Of a stretch of 64,000 nucleotides of DNA, positions 1 through 11,855 are shown one piece after another. The translations under genes were made by a program, and so were the position numbers. How positions within the stretch are numbered: position 1 is the stretch's first letter; each line of letters begins with the position of its first letter. Source of the DNA: Phytophthora sp. 'mugwort' (taxonomy: Eukaryota; Oomycota; Peronosporomycetes; Peronosporales; Peronosporaceae); the NCBI GenBank assembly GCA_033558025.1, contig JAUCEF010000009.1, forward strand, positions 1,116,001-1,180,000, written 5' to 3'. Below the pieces are notes generated by a model, which was not told the DNA's origin, made no database searches, and saw only the letters and a program-made list of their open reading frames with translations.

Positions 1-1855
1 ATCCCCCGCTCCTCACTGAATCCACGAGTAGCGGATCTACACAAGGTGTACATATGGCGAACTGTGGACTGGATGAATATTCGAAACGGGTATCGTCGAG
101 AAACAGATGGCAGCACAAGGAAATTGGCGACCAAAATTGAGTAAAGTGCGAGGAAACTCTGACAGGCATACTAGGAATCATTCGGGAATGATGATGTGAA
201 GTGGCACATGGTAATCTAGATGAGTACACTATTGACGGGCTAGTGGTGCCTATGAAAGTTCGGCAAAGTATGTCAAGTTGTTATGAATTTGGAGGTTGTG
301 GTGGTGGGGAGGGAAAAGCATCCGCATCCCGCTATCACGCCCTGAACAATACTTATATATACGTTTTGTGTTGTGGCGAGAACATTACCCTCCAATTATG
401 CATACATTTGCGAGGTCATCCCGTTACATTATCAACCAATATTACCGAATAAATCGGTGTAATTTCGGGCCGGACTGCCACTAGTACGTAATCTTCATAA
501 AACACAGATATGAAAAAGGGACGAGACATCCAAAAATCCCTGGGATTTAACTTGGAAAGCCTGACTTCTATGGCCATAGCGGTATCTGCCTGTTTCTAAG
601 GCGTATCTGCCTGCTTCTAAGGCGTATCTGCTCGATAAATATTCACACAGAGGACAATTGGGCGATGCTAGTAGTGGCTAGTAGCTCCATACACATCTGC
701 TGCAGATCTCAATAAAATGTCGAGGGACACGAGGCAGTGGAGTTCAGAGTATAGCTTTTTATTTCTAATGTTGCCAACAATCATATCGACTTAGACGACA
801 ATGGTTTAACTTTGAAAGCATTGACGTTGAATACCATATTTGAATCTCTACCGCGCGCCATTGATAACAGAATTCGACTCACATGGCCGAGATCTGAGGC
901 CAAACTAACCATGGCAGCACATAAATCAAAGAGCTAGAAACAGGAAGGGTATGCAAGGGTGCATGACTTCTGAAAAAGTAGAAGCCTTCGCCGCGTTGAG
1001 CTCGATTTGCATAAACAAAACTGCCAAAAACGGAGTGTTTAAGTGTGAAGAGATCAAAGCTGGCCCGACGCGGCACACTAACCAAATATTTCTCCAGCAC
1101 AAAAGAGCTTTTAGAAACCATTTTGCAGTATAGTAAATTTTACAGAATTCGTCAAACGCATGTTTTGATAACTCTAAATATTCGCCTTTCCGAGTCCAAA
1201 CAACGCACATTCAGTATATGCCTCATACGACCATTGGTGACACTCCTCTCACCCTAAGCCCACCAGAATTATTTGGCTTGTTCACCGTCTATAATGCCAG
1301 AAGCAACTCTATCATCACCAAAACAATAACGACGATTAACGGCACAGCCGCTTTTGTCGTCTTGGTATTTCAGTAGTTTACTCAAATTACGAAGTAAGCG
1401 TGACATACAAGTCGCACACGCTCCAATTTGTGTTACTATTAGCGGAACATGTTTTGACAAATGTTTGTAAATTTGATTCCTTTTTCGATCTAGCGTGGAT
1501 AACCTTAAGTATGAGCTAGGGTATTGAATCAGCAGTCTACCGCAATATCAACATATACAGAACTAAATACCTCGTTTATACGTTTCCGCACACCCGAGCT
1601 TGTTGACTTCAACAAATTGTGCCGCACACGTTTTCATTGGCTTTCCTTTCTTGATATTGCTGAGCATTGTTAGAAGCCCATTCCTTATCAAGCTCGGTGA
1701 CAGGCTCCGGGTTGTAGCCAGTGCAGCACTGAAACGCACTGACCACCTTATGTGTATGGGACAGGCATAAATGTTGTAAGCGAGGTAGTAGTCAACGTGA
1801 TAGGCCGGCAAAGTGATTGTACGTGTAGTTGCAATTGTTAGAGTAATTGCTCAGG
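1..1855. other. Intergenic or decayed repeat DNA, no supported gene
   Basis: No reading frame here exceeds about 95 codons, and none has a recognisable domain, signal peptide or family motif. The only clear structure is a short tandem repeat near 580-632, listed separately. Given the transposon relics that follow, this is probably old repeat sequence too decayed to classify. Confidence 0.6.
580..632. repeat. Short tandem repeat, 21-bp unit
   Basis: Two full 21-bp units (580-600 and 601-621) and about 11 bp of a third follow head to tail. Each unit has the core GTATCTGCCTG followed by a TTCTAAG end. Units 1 and 2 differ at only a few positions, so the duplication looks fairly recent. No coding frame runs through it. 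Confidence 0.85.
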
Positions 1856-1862
1856 CTCAGAT

Positions 1863-1965
1863 GCCAAACTATCTTTGACGCATAATCTGCGAGGTAAACA
1901 TCAGCGGCGGCCAAGGTAGACTACGTAGCATCAGCTGAGATAGCTACGTCCGAACTGAATGTACT
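1863..1965 (+). repeat. Upstream LTR remnant of the copia relic
   Basis: This segment matches 5759-5850 in the same orientation. Shared blocks include GCATAATCTG, then GGTAA-CATCA-CGGCG, then GAGATAGCTACGTCCG. The two copies flank the copia coding relic at 2064-5516, which is the arrangement expected of the two LTRs of one element. Only about 100 bp of the similarity is visible by eye. The outer LTR ends were not located. Confidence 0.65.
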
Positions 1966-2063
1966 TTCCAAAACAACTCAAGCAACTCAAGTGTCCTTTC
2001 AAATGTTTATAAGCCTAAGCGTCGCCGGTCCTAACGACGTCCCCCGGACGACAACTACTTCCT

Positions 2064-5000
2064 GTGGGAGTTCAACGCGAGGATGACATCGAGCCTGCTG
2101 AACCACGTCGTGTTGAGACCAGAAGACCGATCTGCAAGGCACCGCAGATTGGAGAGCCGCGGAAGGCGCTGGCAATGCTAGTCAAGTTGCGAGGTCAGTA
2201 CCAGTCCATGAAACGGGAGTCCACATCGGTAATCCAAGCATGGGAGACGCTTCACAGATTCTTCGTTACCACAACTTGCATTATCGCGGGCAGCTGCGCA
2301 ATCAGCGCCATGAGCTCGAGATGGGCGCCAGCACCGACCTAACGCAGCATATGATGCAATTCGATAAACTGTGCCTGCGACTTCCGGCTGTCGGTGAAGT
2401 GGTCGTACAAGATGAACACCTGGTGATCTTGCTTGGGAGCCTCCCCCTAGGTACGACGGAATGATAATCGAGGAGCACGGCAACATGACTCTCCTCGAGG
2501 CGAAGAGGGGAGAAGTAAAATGAGCGCCTGGTGACCCTGCTGGGGGGCCTCCCACAATATTAGGACGGAAAGGTTAAGATAAGCAAGGAGCGCGGTAACA
2601 TGACACTTCACGAGGCGAAAGAGATGCTCCGCCGCGAGTATCATACGACCCAGAAGCGCGAGGAGCAAGAGCAGGCTTTTAACATGTCTTCCTGTGATGC
2701 CCACGGGAGTAGCGGCTGATCGGATGATCGATTACGGCTAGGTGGTCGTCTGTAGCAATGGTGCGGGTGACGGAATGATCGTGCGTTGTGCCCAAGGGCG
2801 TGGTCGACGCGCCCGTGCGAACGCCTTCAATGGGGTTGGGGGTGTTACCTGTGCAAGGAATATGGGCACAAGCGGGCGCAGATCCCCCGAGTTGGGGATG
2901 AGGATGACCGAAACGAGTTCGCTTTGGGAGCGTTGATGACCGGTACCTCAACTTGCAAGGTTGTCTCCTGCGTGCGCAAAACCGGTGTCCTGCATGTCTG
3001 GGATGCCATATACAGCGCGAAGCGCAGGTGAACGAGATTGCAGCATTTGCATACGTCAAGGAGGGCGTTGCTGAATACATCGGCAAAAGCTTTGAGAAGT
3101 TTGCTCGCGCCATGGTATCGTGCATTAAACAATTACTCCCTATGCGACCCAGTAAAAGGATTTGCAAAAAATACGAATGGCACAATTCGTGAACGCGTTA
3201 GAGCGACGATCTACATCAGTAGGTGGACGTGGGGATGAAACGATAATGACGGCCGTATACACCACGAACGGGGTCCCTAACTCGGCGCAGTGATGTTCCC
3301 CAGTTTGAAGTCGTGCTAAGAGAAGCTACCACCATTGGCGCATCTTCAGGTCTTGCTTCACGGTGTTTCATGTACTTGGCCAAAACGCTCCGACCAACTG
3401 GCAAAGTAAGGCGCACAAATGTATGCGGCTGGTCTATGCATACTACGCTAAATCCTAATGCGACTCGGACTTCGACGACACTTCTCGTACCGCAACATCC
3501 CCCACGATCAGTGTGGACGAGCACCCGCCTCGACACGCATCTATGACAGTCGTGATACAGGTTGATAATGATGTCCTTAGCGTGAGTGTCATCGTGGCGA
3601 GGCCCTCTGCTCCGGATGGCCCTACTTGTTGGTTGGTGGCTGACCAGCCACCGACCCCAATGGAAAATCGGCAAAAGCGCGGAGATAGGCTCAGGAACTG
3701 TGGTGTCCATCCCGAAGGGACAATTTTTTTTTTTTTAAAAAAAAAAATTTGAAAAATTAGCGCCCAGCTATAGCTTCTACAGCAGACCACCCCCGATGAG
3801 CACCAAAATTGCTCCACCTCGCCTTGCGGGTGTGCTTCAGGGGGTAAGACAATGGGGCGAGGAAGGGGGGGGGGTCAGCCGGTCATTCCGGAAGCTTGCA
3901 GCGAGATCCAGTTGTCGGCCGCGCAATGATGCCGCGATTTCTTCTGCATGTGGAGACGCAGGATCGGCTAAATACCTCGTGCTACCCTTCCCCCACTGAT
4001 GCACATGATATGTAACTCGGCTTGCCTCCTGCTTAGGCTCATGACGAACACTCGGATATTATTGGCACCTTCTGAGACGACGAGCCCGACCGACCACGCC
4101 TCAATGACTATTACAAGTCGATTCAACACAATTGATGTCCCCCTTACGTATCGCGAAGTGATGCATTCGTCAGATGCGGCCAAGTGGAATGAAGCCACCC
4201 GCGCTGAATTGTTCTCCTGTATCCGAAACAGTACTTGGGATATCAAGCCACTGATTCTCCTGGCTTGAAAGTTATCGGTTGTAAGTGGGTCTTCACGTTG
4301 AAATGGAACGAAGACGGTGAGGTTGGGCGGTACAAATTTCGCCTTGAAGCCTTAAGGTTCCTACAAACCTTCGGCATTGACTACCACGAAACTACTCTCT
4401 TACGCTGCGTATTCTTCGCAGACTGCTACCACCTCGGATACTATATCAAGCCGATTGATGTGACACGGCCTTTATCAATGATTATTCGGGCGAGCTTGTC
4501 TACGATACCATCCCGCTTGGTGTCAAGATCAACAACCGCATGGTGTGCCATGTTTCTAGGGTCTTAAGCAAGCGGCGGTCGTGTGGTTTAAGACGATCAA
4601 GTCGGTGTACCTGGAGATGGGGTTTACGCACTGCCGAATTGACTCTTGTATCTTCGTTCGTGTGGGTGACACAGCTTAACACACGTCGTACTGTACTTGG
4701 ACGATGTGCTTGCCGGACGCGTGAACGAAGCAGATGCTGCAGAGATCGAACAAAATTTATTCGAACGCTACAAGATAAAAATCTCTAGGGGCGCGAGATT
4801 TGGGTGTGGCATAAAAATCGCCTGTAATCGCGTCGAGGGGGAGCACCTCTGTCAATAGCAGTACATTGCTTGTATGGCCTACCGCTTCCGTCTCCATGAC
4901 GCCTTTCTTGTCCGCAACCCCTGCATCGTCGGCCACGACTTTCGTCCTACACAGGATACCAAGGGGATAACGTGTGATAAGTCGTACCGACAACTTATCG

Positions 5001-5516
5001 AATCACTGTTCTACGTTGCAAATGGGACTCGCCGCATGTATGTGCTACATTTGGCGTGCTGTAATATCAGGACAAAACACAAAACATGCACTGCTTTGCA
5101 GTCATTCGAGTGATTCGCTACCTTCCGGTCTCAACGCAAGTGCCAATAATGTTCACCCATAGTCGGGAAAAAGAACGTGAGTGTGGCCGGCTCCTGCGAC
5201 GCCAACTGGGGCGGCGACTTGGAGACGCGACGATCAACGCCCGGTTTTGATAGTGATCATGGATGGATCCCCGGTAGCTTTAGTGAGATAAGTGCCAGTC
5301 TTTGTTAACCTCTCGACCGCAGAGGCCGAGTGCATGACACTCGCGCCTTCGGCACAAGACCTCGAGATTTCGGCAGATTCTCGGCGAGATCGGTGTGCAA
5401 GTTGCGGGGCCGACAGTGAAACCTCAGATCAATGTGTTTACAGGAGCCGAGCATCCACGGTTGCGCGCAATGCTAATAGCAGCTTGATTGCCGATCTTCG
5501 TAGCTCAGTATGAAGT
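2064..5516 (+). pseudogene. Degenerate Ty1/copia retrotransposon, gag-pol relic
   Basis: The gag-pol region of a Ty1/copia LTR retrotransposon survives as short pieces in all three plus frames. In order: a gag-like piece at 2340-2460 ending LLGSLP, as in copia gag (UBN2-type) proteins; a broken zinc knuckle near 2850 (CYLCKEYGHKRAQ); a reverse-transcriptase start at 4140-4330 (WNEATRAEL, then GCKWVFTLKWNEDG); more RT near 4570-4660 with a GFTHCRIDSCIF-like stretch; and an RNase H motif near 5305 (LSTAEAECMTLA, the usual copia form being STAEAEYMAL). Stops and frameshifts interrupt every domain, so the element cannot be autonomous. LTR-like scraps flank it at 1863-1965 and 5759-5850. The family assignment is well supported; the exact ends are not. 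Confidence 0.85.
3724..3747. repeat. T13-A11 homopolymer junction
   Basis: Thirteen T are followed directly by eleven A, giving a self-complementary low-complexity tract inside the decayed copia element. Slippage or sequencing error is likely here. Confidence 0.9.
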
Positions 5517-5579
5517 GAAGTGAAGCCGAGTATCCACGGTTGCACGCAATGTTAATAGTTGCTTGATTGTCGATTTTCG
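5446..5579 (+). repeat. 55-bp direct duplication at the 3' end of the copia relic
   Basis: The block at 5446-5500 recurs at 5525-5579, a period of 79 bp, with seven differences. Six of the seven are C-to-T or G-to-A changes in the second copy. A purine-rich GAAGTGAAGTGAAG lies between the copies at about 5512-5525, where a polypurine tract might be expected next to a 3' LTR. The duplication may mark the internal/LTR junction. Confidence 0.75.
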
Positions 5580-5758
5580 AAATGAAGTTGCAACTCCCCA
5601 CCTCCTGCCAGGACTCCTAAGCCATTGGTTCTTCTTTTGCCGGCACCAATACACAAGCATCTTCGTGATCCTATCCTTACTTCGGCTCTATACTATTAAC
5701 GCTTTCATTCTAATCTTCCTATGTTCTATTCCTCTGCAAATCCTCTACTTTAACCAGT

Positions 5759-5850
5759 GCTAAAATATTCTCGGCGCATAATCTGTTAGGTAAGCATCAC
5801 CGGCGATCACAGCAAAGAGATAGCTACGTCCGGAATGAACTTACACTAGA
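5759..5850 (+). repeat. Downstream LTR remnant of the copia relic
   Basis: This is the partner of 1863-1965, in the same orientation, sharing GCATAATCTG and GAGATAGCTACGTCCG with similar spacing. It lies just after the RNase H end of the copia pol relic, where the 3' LTR belongs. Confidence 0.65.
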
Positions 5851-6180
5851 AAATCAATTCAGTGCACGGAATCAATTTAATTCGTGGTGCGGGGTATTGT
5901 CCAGTCAAATTATTCAAATTTAAAATGGTGTGATGTTATTGGCTGAATAGTTAATACTATTATTTGTGCACGATGAGCAGGCCTCCTTGATTGTGGGAGT
6001 TTGGTGGCATTTCCCTTAACTCCCACATTAACTTTCGCTACCGTCCCACTCAAAAAGTGACCAAAATTAGCTAGCTTTGGCTCCAGTGGTTGCAATCTCG
6101 ATATTTTTCTGAAACTTCAGCGGAAAGGTGGTGCTCAAGGCGAACGGTCTCAATGACATCTATGACAACTCCAGCCGCCA

Positions 6181-6494
6181 AAGCCCAAAACGCGAAAGTC
6201 TATGAACCTTTCAACCCCAAGAACGAGGCCCAATTCGGGCTCAAAGTAGCAGGTTGAGTTGCTGCTACAGGTGCAGTAACGACAAGTGTGTATGGATTCT
6301 GTGTTGTGTTTGGTCGTGAAGCCATGAAGATAGAGCGGAGCAGCCTAAGCGCAAAACAAACGACGACAATACAACACTTCAGCACTTTCCGGCCCGACAT
6401 ATACAGCGTGCACATGCTCGTAGCGCATCCGACTAAGTGGGACTTGTACAAGCACTTGCTTACGGATGGCGGCCGCGAGGCACTTTCGGCGTAA
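6181..6494 (+). pseudogene. Transposon-derived zinc-finger-like fragment
   Basis: The frame around 6290-6494 reads FCVVFGREA, then a basic stretch, then a TFRPDIYSVHMLVAHPTKWDLY-type ending split by few breaks. A CxxFGRE start followed by F-R-D, H and HPTKW resembles the N-terminal zinc-finger-like region I associate with hAT-like elements common in Phytophthora genomes. It stops at 6494 and is followed by a C15 run (6537-6551). No transposase core follows directly. The class is a guess from the motif order; a repeat library comparison would settle it. Confidence 0.4.
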
Positions 6495-7205
6495 CTATGC
6501 CATTCCGCGACACTATCCACGGCCACTTTAAGCCAGCCCCCCCCCCCCCCCTCCTCCCCCTGCGCTTAGTATCGTACTTCGCGCATCAATAGTTGAAGAT
6601 GTCATTGGTGACATGCTATTTCATCCAGATGACGCCGATTGTATGTCAAATCAGCGTGCATTGGCGCACTTAGATAAAATGGAATATTGAAACTATTGAA
6701 TAGACATTAAGACACCCAACGGTTCACTTTGCTCGTGAAAACGGTGGCTCTCGGGACGTCGTTCCGTATGGCAGCACGGATCGTACAGCTCATTCGAGAC
6801 GAGACGGGCTGGCGGTAAACAGGGGGTTCAGTGATACCCTAGCTTCCTCCTACTGTCGTGTGGTATGCGCCTCTGCGCTACAGCAACTCAACTCGATGAT
6901 CACTCAAACCACTGGATTATCCCTCGCGTTAGACACCTTCGACCCTCCGTAGCTCGCTTTACTTAGACGTGAGAGCTCGTTTTGCACTCGGTGGAAGTAT
7001 ACAAAGTTTCACCTGCTCGCTGCGCCTCTGATTTAGCCGCATACGGGCGAGCGCATGTGCGTTGTACTCGTCAAATTGCTGTCCGCCCTGGAAATATGCT
7101 TTAGTCGCTGTGCTTACGGATGGAGCCGAAGATGACCGGACGAAAGCGTGGCTTGGCGACGCTGATTAAAAAGGACACAACGTCAAAGAAAGTCCTTCGG
7201 ATCTG

Positions 7206-7858
7206 GTGTGGTCTTCACCAACTCGACCTTGTAGTCCAAAACATTTACAAAGAGGCTCTTCACGATGCCTTCTTAAGCAAGTCGCTGCAGTGATTGGACA
7301 CCTTAGGCGCCAGCAGCTACTGGTTCGGAAATGCACTCGACGTACCCGAAGGTCATCGACACATAGTTGCTGTCCATGTTCGCGTGCACGACGTGGATCA
7401 CGACCAACATGGTGAGGTTCCAAGAGCATTCTAATACCAGGCAGCTCAAGCCATCAACTGTCCTAGACAACCCATGTGGGTGTTCCAATTTGCTGTGCAC
7501 TCCCTCCGAGCGCTGCCTTTACGAAGCTGCAAGGACTCGGGGCCTTGCTTACCCACAGCAAGCCGTGCTCGTGGATCTTGCGGATACATACAAAATAATG
7601 ACTGGTGTTCAGGGCCCAGCACAGCAGGAGTACATGGCGCAACTTACTGAGGAAAAGCGTACTACTACTGTGGAGTGTGAGGGATACATCCTTCACCATC
7701 CAGAAGCTGGGGCGTATCTTATTGAGCTGGACCCCTCGATTGAATCGGCCATTTCGAACCTGGCCTCAGCGGAAAATAGAGAATTGGTCGCTGCCGTGGC
7801 GAAAATGTTTGTGTCTTTCGTCAGCGGTATTCACTCTATAGTTGCTGAACGCGACTGA
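7206..7858 (+). pseudogene. Unclassified transposon-derived fragment
   Basis: The longest open piece (about 7430-7858) encodes a soluble, acidic C-terminal region with ECEGYILHHPEAGAYLIE and LASAENRELVAAVAKM stretches. The preceding 200 bp reads in another frame as a degraded DVPEGHRHIVAVHVRVHDVD-like stretch, similar in style to hAT-type core domains. At least one frameshift and several stops separate the pieces. The ends are unknown. It may belong with the fragment at 6181-6494, but nothing visible links them firmly. Confidence 0.35.
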
Positions 7859-9022
7859 CAACGTAGCAGCGACTGAGGAGATGTCCTTCTTCGCCACCTG
7901 CTTCACCTCAGAATGCCTGATTTCAATAGGCTAATTGAGCGACACCTTCGCAGACTGACAGTCGTGCTCGAGGTGAGAAAGCTTCACCAAATCGTCCAGG
8001 AATTTACGCACCTAAGGGAATTTAATGTAGCGATACGACATTTCGAGAGTTAATCGATAGCAGTTCGGATATCAAAACTTCATTCAAAGACGGATGGGCA
8101 CTGCTCGGGGCGTAGTTTCCACGACTAGTATAATTCTGCGGTGATCTTGCTACGGCATTTCCGAACGCAGTCATAGTCGAAAGCGACTTTTCCGTCATGG
8201 GCTGGGAAAAAGACGTCTGTCGGCGCAGCTTGACGAACTTCTCGCTGGAAGGTGTACTCCACGCGAAGCCGTACCAGGAACCCCAGATAACTCGACAACG
8301 CGGTTTAAACTAAGAATAAAATAGAACACGGTTAATGTTTTTCTTTGGAAAATGTATTCTCCCCCAACTCCCAACTTATACATTTTAAATCTCCCACCAG
8401 AAGAGTAATGGTGGGACAGATGGCGGCACCCGCTATTAGGGAGACCTAACGATGAGTCTACAGTATAGTGGAAATATCGGCATCACGCCAGCCCAAAGTT
8501 TGGCCTATAGAGCCGTTTAGGTCTGTAAATCCCCTTTATCATACTCATAAACCGTGAAATACTGTAAAAGCGGTATTATGAGGCAGGGGTTTATAATGCC
8601 GTGTACTAAAAGCACGACGCGTTGGCTGAATGATGATGCTCGATACGGGCAAGGTTTGGGAATGCAAGACAGCTAACGAAGTGACTATTGCGCTTGTAGT
8701 TTCCAGGCGCAACTAAAACATGTGAGATAGTCATTAGAGCGGTGAGAGGACAGTAAACCATATATGGGTTAGCATTGGTCATAACACGATGGAACACGCT
8801 GTGGAGGCCTCATTGCAGCAAGTACACCTTCCCACCAAGCACAGCCGCTTCACCGTATTTCGCATGTAGACCGATTCCGCCATTAAGAGATACACCTCGT
8901 TCCCAGCCAATCGATGCGCTGGAATCGTTTTACATAATTCAGCATGTAGAGATATACAGAGCACTATTCCGAAACAGTGACTATCTTTAAAAAAAAACTG
9001 ATCATCACACACCAGTTCTCGA
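7859..9022. other. No supported gene
   Basis: Only short frames are present and none shows family motifs. The stretch sits between transposon relics and is probably repeat-derived. I see no RNA gene or other recognisable signal in it. Confidence 0.5.
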
Positions 9023-10584
9023 ATGGCTCGTGTGAAGCCAAAGGGCTGCCCGCGCCGTGGTGGTATCGGCCGGCACGTACAGCAGTACAAGCTGAGCGCC
9101 GAAACTGTCGGGAAAAAGCTAACGGTCCTCGCTTTTCTCGATAGAAAGAGAGAGAAGAATATGCGCGCCACAGTGGCTCAGTTTTACCCTATATTAGCGG
9201 CCAAGTCGTACCAAAGCAAGCGAGTCCAGATTCTTCGCTGGAAACGAGAGAGCGCTAAACTACAAGACGCAGCTAGCTCTCACAAGAGCGGGCACAAGAA
9301 GGTTCGAGAGGTAGGAACTGCAACTATTTTATCTAGTGACATGGAGACGACATTGGTTGTTTGGATTAATGAGCTCTGAGAGGAAGGAGTTCCGGTGTCG
9401 ACCTAAATGCTGTTTGTTAAGGCACTTGAAGTTGCTGATGGTGGTGTAAAGGACTTCGAGGCATCCGACAAGTGGCTGAACGGCTTCAAAAGGCGCCAGT
9501 GCCTTAGCTTACGTGCACCTACCGGCCAAGGTCCAGTCTGTCCATCCGAACTTGCTGCAATCGCAGCCGAATTCGCGGCTCAGGTGGCCTCCACAATGCA
9601 AGACCTGGGAATCAAACGCGTATATAACTCTGGTCAGACGGATAACGACTATTTAACGCCTATTTAACGTTGTTTGTACAGCCGTATTTTTGAGTACAGT
9701 ATGTAGCTAAGAAGACAATAAACAAGCGGGGCAGGAAGACTGTCTGGGTGAGGTGCAGCGGGGCGTCCAAGGAGCGCGTCACCGCCATGCTGCTCGGAGA
9801 CAGTGACGAAAATAAGTACACACCTTCGTCGTGCTGAAAGTGAAGCCGTCCAAAATTATGGCAATTCAAGAAAAAAACGTCAGGGACAGCAATGGGTTTG
9901 GTATCCGTATTTGGAAAGGAGTAAAGAGGGCATTTTGGAAAATAACGACTTGGCTATCCACGGCAACAGCAAAGGTATGAACTCTATATGGTGGAAATAA
10001 CTGATGACGGTTACTAACTGTGCTGAGTTCGGTGTTCGTAGGGTGGGGGAATCAAGATATTTCCGTTATCTTTCTGAAACGCCACTTTGGGCAACGACCA
10101 TTCCCAAATAAGCCCATTTTGTTATTATGGGACGAACTTTTAGCGGTCATTTGACCAAAAAGGTCGAGGACTATGCTGCGTCTATCAACGTGGTGCTGAT
10201 GAAGGTCCCACCACGAGCGACGTCTGTCTCCCAGCCGGCAGACGTCGCTTGAAACTTTCCATTGAAGTCGAACCTGCGTCGCCTTTGGCACGACGCATGC
10301 GAGTCCAGATGGGCACAGCCCCGCAGTGCAGGCATCAAGTTCAAGCTACAGCTCCCAGATAGGAGCAAAATATATGTGGCTGGATTCGGCGTGCATGGGA
10401 CTCATTATCCGAGCAAGTCATCTCGAATGGGTTTCGAGGTAGTAGATTATAGCCGAGTGAGATCTGCATTGCAGCGAGCTCTTTGATGTCAGAGCTAGAG
10501 AACTATCACTACTTGAAGGGCAGCAGGTAGACGAAAGTCACGACTTTGACCAGGAAGGCGTCATTGTCGAAGAGGCGACTGTCT
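9023..10584 (+). pseudogene. Degenerate pogo/Tigger-type (CENPB-like) transposase
   Basis: This is a relic of a pogo-superfamily DNA transposon. The N-terminus (9023-9378, about 118 codons) is basic and helical, as in the family's DNA-binding region. A stop interrupts it at about 9379. The CENPB-like second DNA-binding part follows (9407-9667, with ALEVADGG and SDKWLNGFKRR). The first catalytic region appears only as YNSGQTDND, so the usual Asp is displaced. Later pieces show the ILLLWDELLA stretch near 10120 and an SRQTS-like relic of the QPAD motif near 10240. A short acidic tail ends at about 10584. Multiple stops and frameshifts make it non-functional. It is the same subfamily as 52304-53887, and shares a GTATILSSDMETTLVVWIN-like block with that copy. 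Confidence 0.75.
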
Positions 10585-10915
10585 AAAAATAAACTTTTCT
10601 TTTCATAAATTTGGAGCATCGCTTTTGACAGGGTAATGTGTTTTTGAAGCATGGGGTGCGTTGGTCTACATGCGGAATACGGTATGCATCTATCTTACAA
10701 ATCGTTTACAAATACAAACTGATGTATGATCGGATTTGCCCCAAAAGCTTCCACACAAACTGTCACCCAACGCATATATCTGTTTACTTTTTGTATACAA
10801 ATATGAATAAACTATGCTAAAATTGGCCGCCAAGAACTTGCTCTCAAACATCCGACTCACTCCATAATACGATACATTATATACTTTAATAAACATAAAA
10901 TATAACGATGGTGCA
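10585..10915. other. AT-rich spacer, no supported gene
   Basis: This 330-bp AT-rich stretch separates the pogo relic from the piggyBac-like relic. It has only short overlapping frames on both strands. Terminal inverted repeats of either element may lie here, but none could be matched by eye. Confidence 0.5.
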
Positions 10916-11113
10916 ATGCAATACTCAAGAAACCTTCAGATAATTGCGAATCGACGACACAGTTCAGTCCTCAATCCGCATTTCCGCTCACTCTCAAGAA
11001 AGACGGAAATGACGGAACGGATGCATGTGGAGAGAAGCGGAAGCAGATCATTCAGCCAGCAGCTCGGACGAACCGCCGCCGCCAGACTCGATCCTTCGAT
11101 GAACATCTTTCTG

Positions 11114-11139
11114 CCCCCCCCCCCCCCCCCCCCCCCCCC
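11114..11139 (+). repeat. C26 homopolymer
   Basis: Twenty-six C residues run without interruption. On the minus strand this is a G26 tract with strong G-quadruplex potential. Its length is probably unstable in the genome and in sequencing. Confidence 0.9.
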
Positions 11140-11639
11140 AGCTAGCGGTTTTGGTAGAGTTGGCGCCTTCAAAGAAGCATGGAGAAAATTTGTAAAAGCA
11201 GGTTGGAAGGCAACAGCGACCAAATGGCAAAAGTTTGGATCAGCAGTTCGTCTATATTTTCCCCGGATGTAGCCCCACTGGACAAGAAGGAAGAGGTTTT
11301 CTTTTTGGTGAGCTAGCTGTCCTTCGCTACCTCCCGAACCATACTGAAAATGAATATGGTATCGACGCCAGCTTCGAAGACGCCATAGGTCTCAATGATT
11401 GCGCCGGACCGGTACACTCGAATATTATCCGTATGTGTAGGTTTCATCTACCTGGCAGCTGCGTATGGGGTATTGGTGTCGCTGCTGCAGGTGCTGGTGT
11501 CGGTATTGCTCCTCTTGCTGCTGCTCCTGCTGCTGCTCTTGCTCCGGTAGGTGGCGGAGATGGGCTGTCGGCCCGGGGACATTCGGCGCGCGTGATGGGC
11601 GCGATGGTCACGGTGCGCACGCTGTCCGTGGAGGTCGTG

Positions 11640-11855
11640 CTGGCGGTCGAGGTGCAAGGGCGGCGAGTGAGGCAGGTACGATGAGCTATTGCTGAGCCGA
11701 GCGTGGTTTGTGATGATGGCGTCAGCGTCTGTGTTTGGGTTGGTGCTGTTGGTGTGGGTTATGCAGGTGTTGTTGCTCCTGCACCTGTTGCCGGTAGTGT
11801 TGGCGGGATGAGCCGGTGGGTCCTGCGGCAGTCGCCACGCGTGGTGGGCGTGATA
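11640..11855 (+). repeat. Inverted-duplication arm A
   Basis: The plus strand here matches the reverse complement of 13735-13925. Shared blocks include GGCAGGTACGATGAGCT, the repeated GGTGTTGTTG-type stretch, and CCTGCGGCAGTCGCC followed by the GGTG end. The arms differ by scattered substitutions and indels. The segment lies between the N-terminal and core parts of the piggyBac-like relic. Confidence 0.75.
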
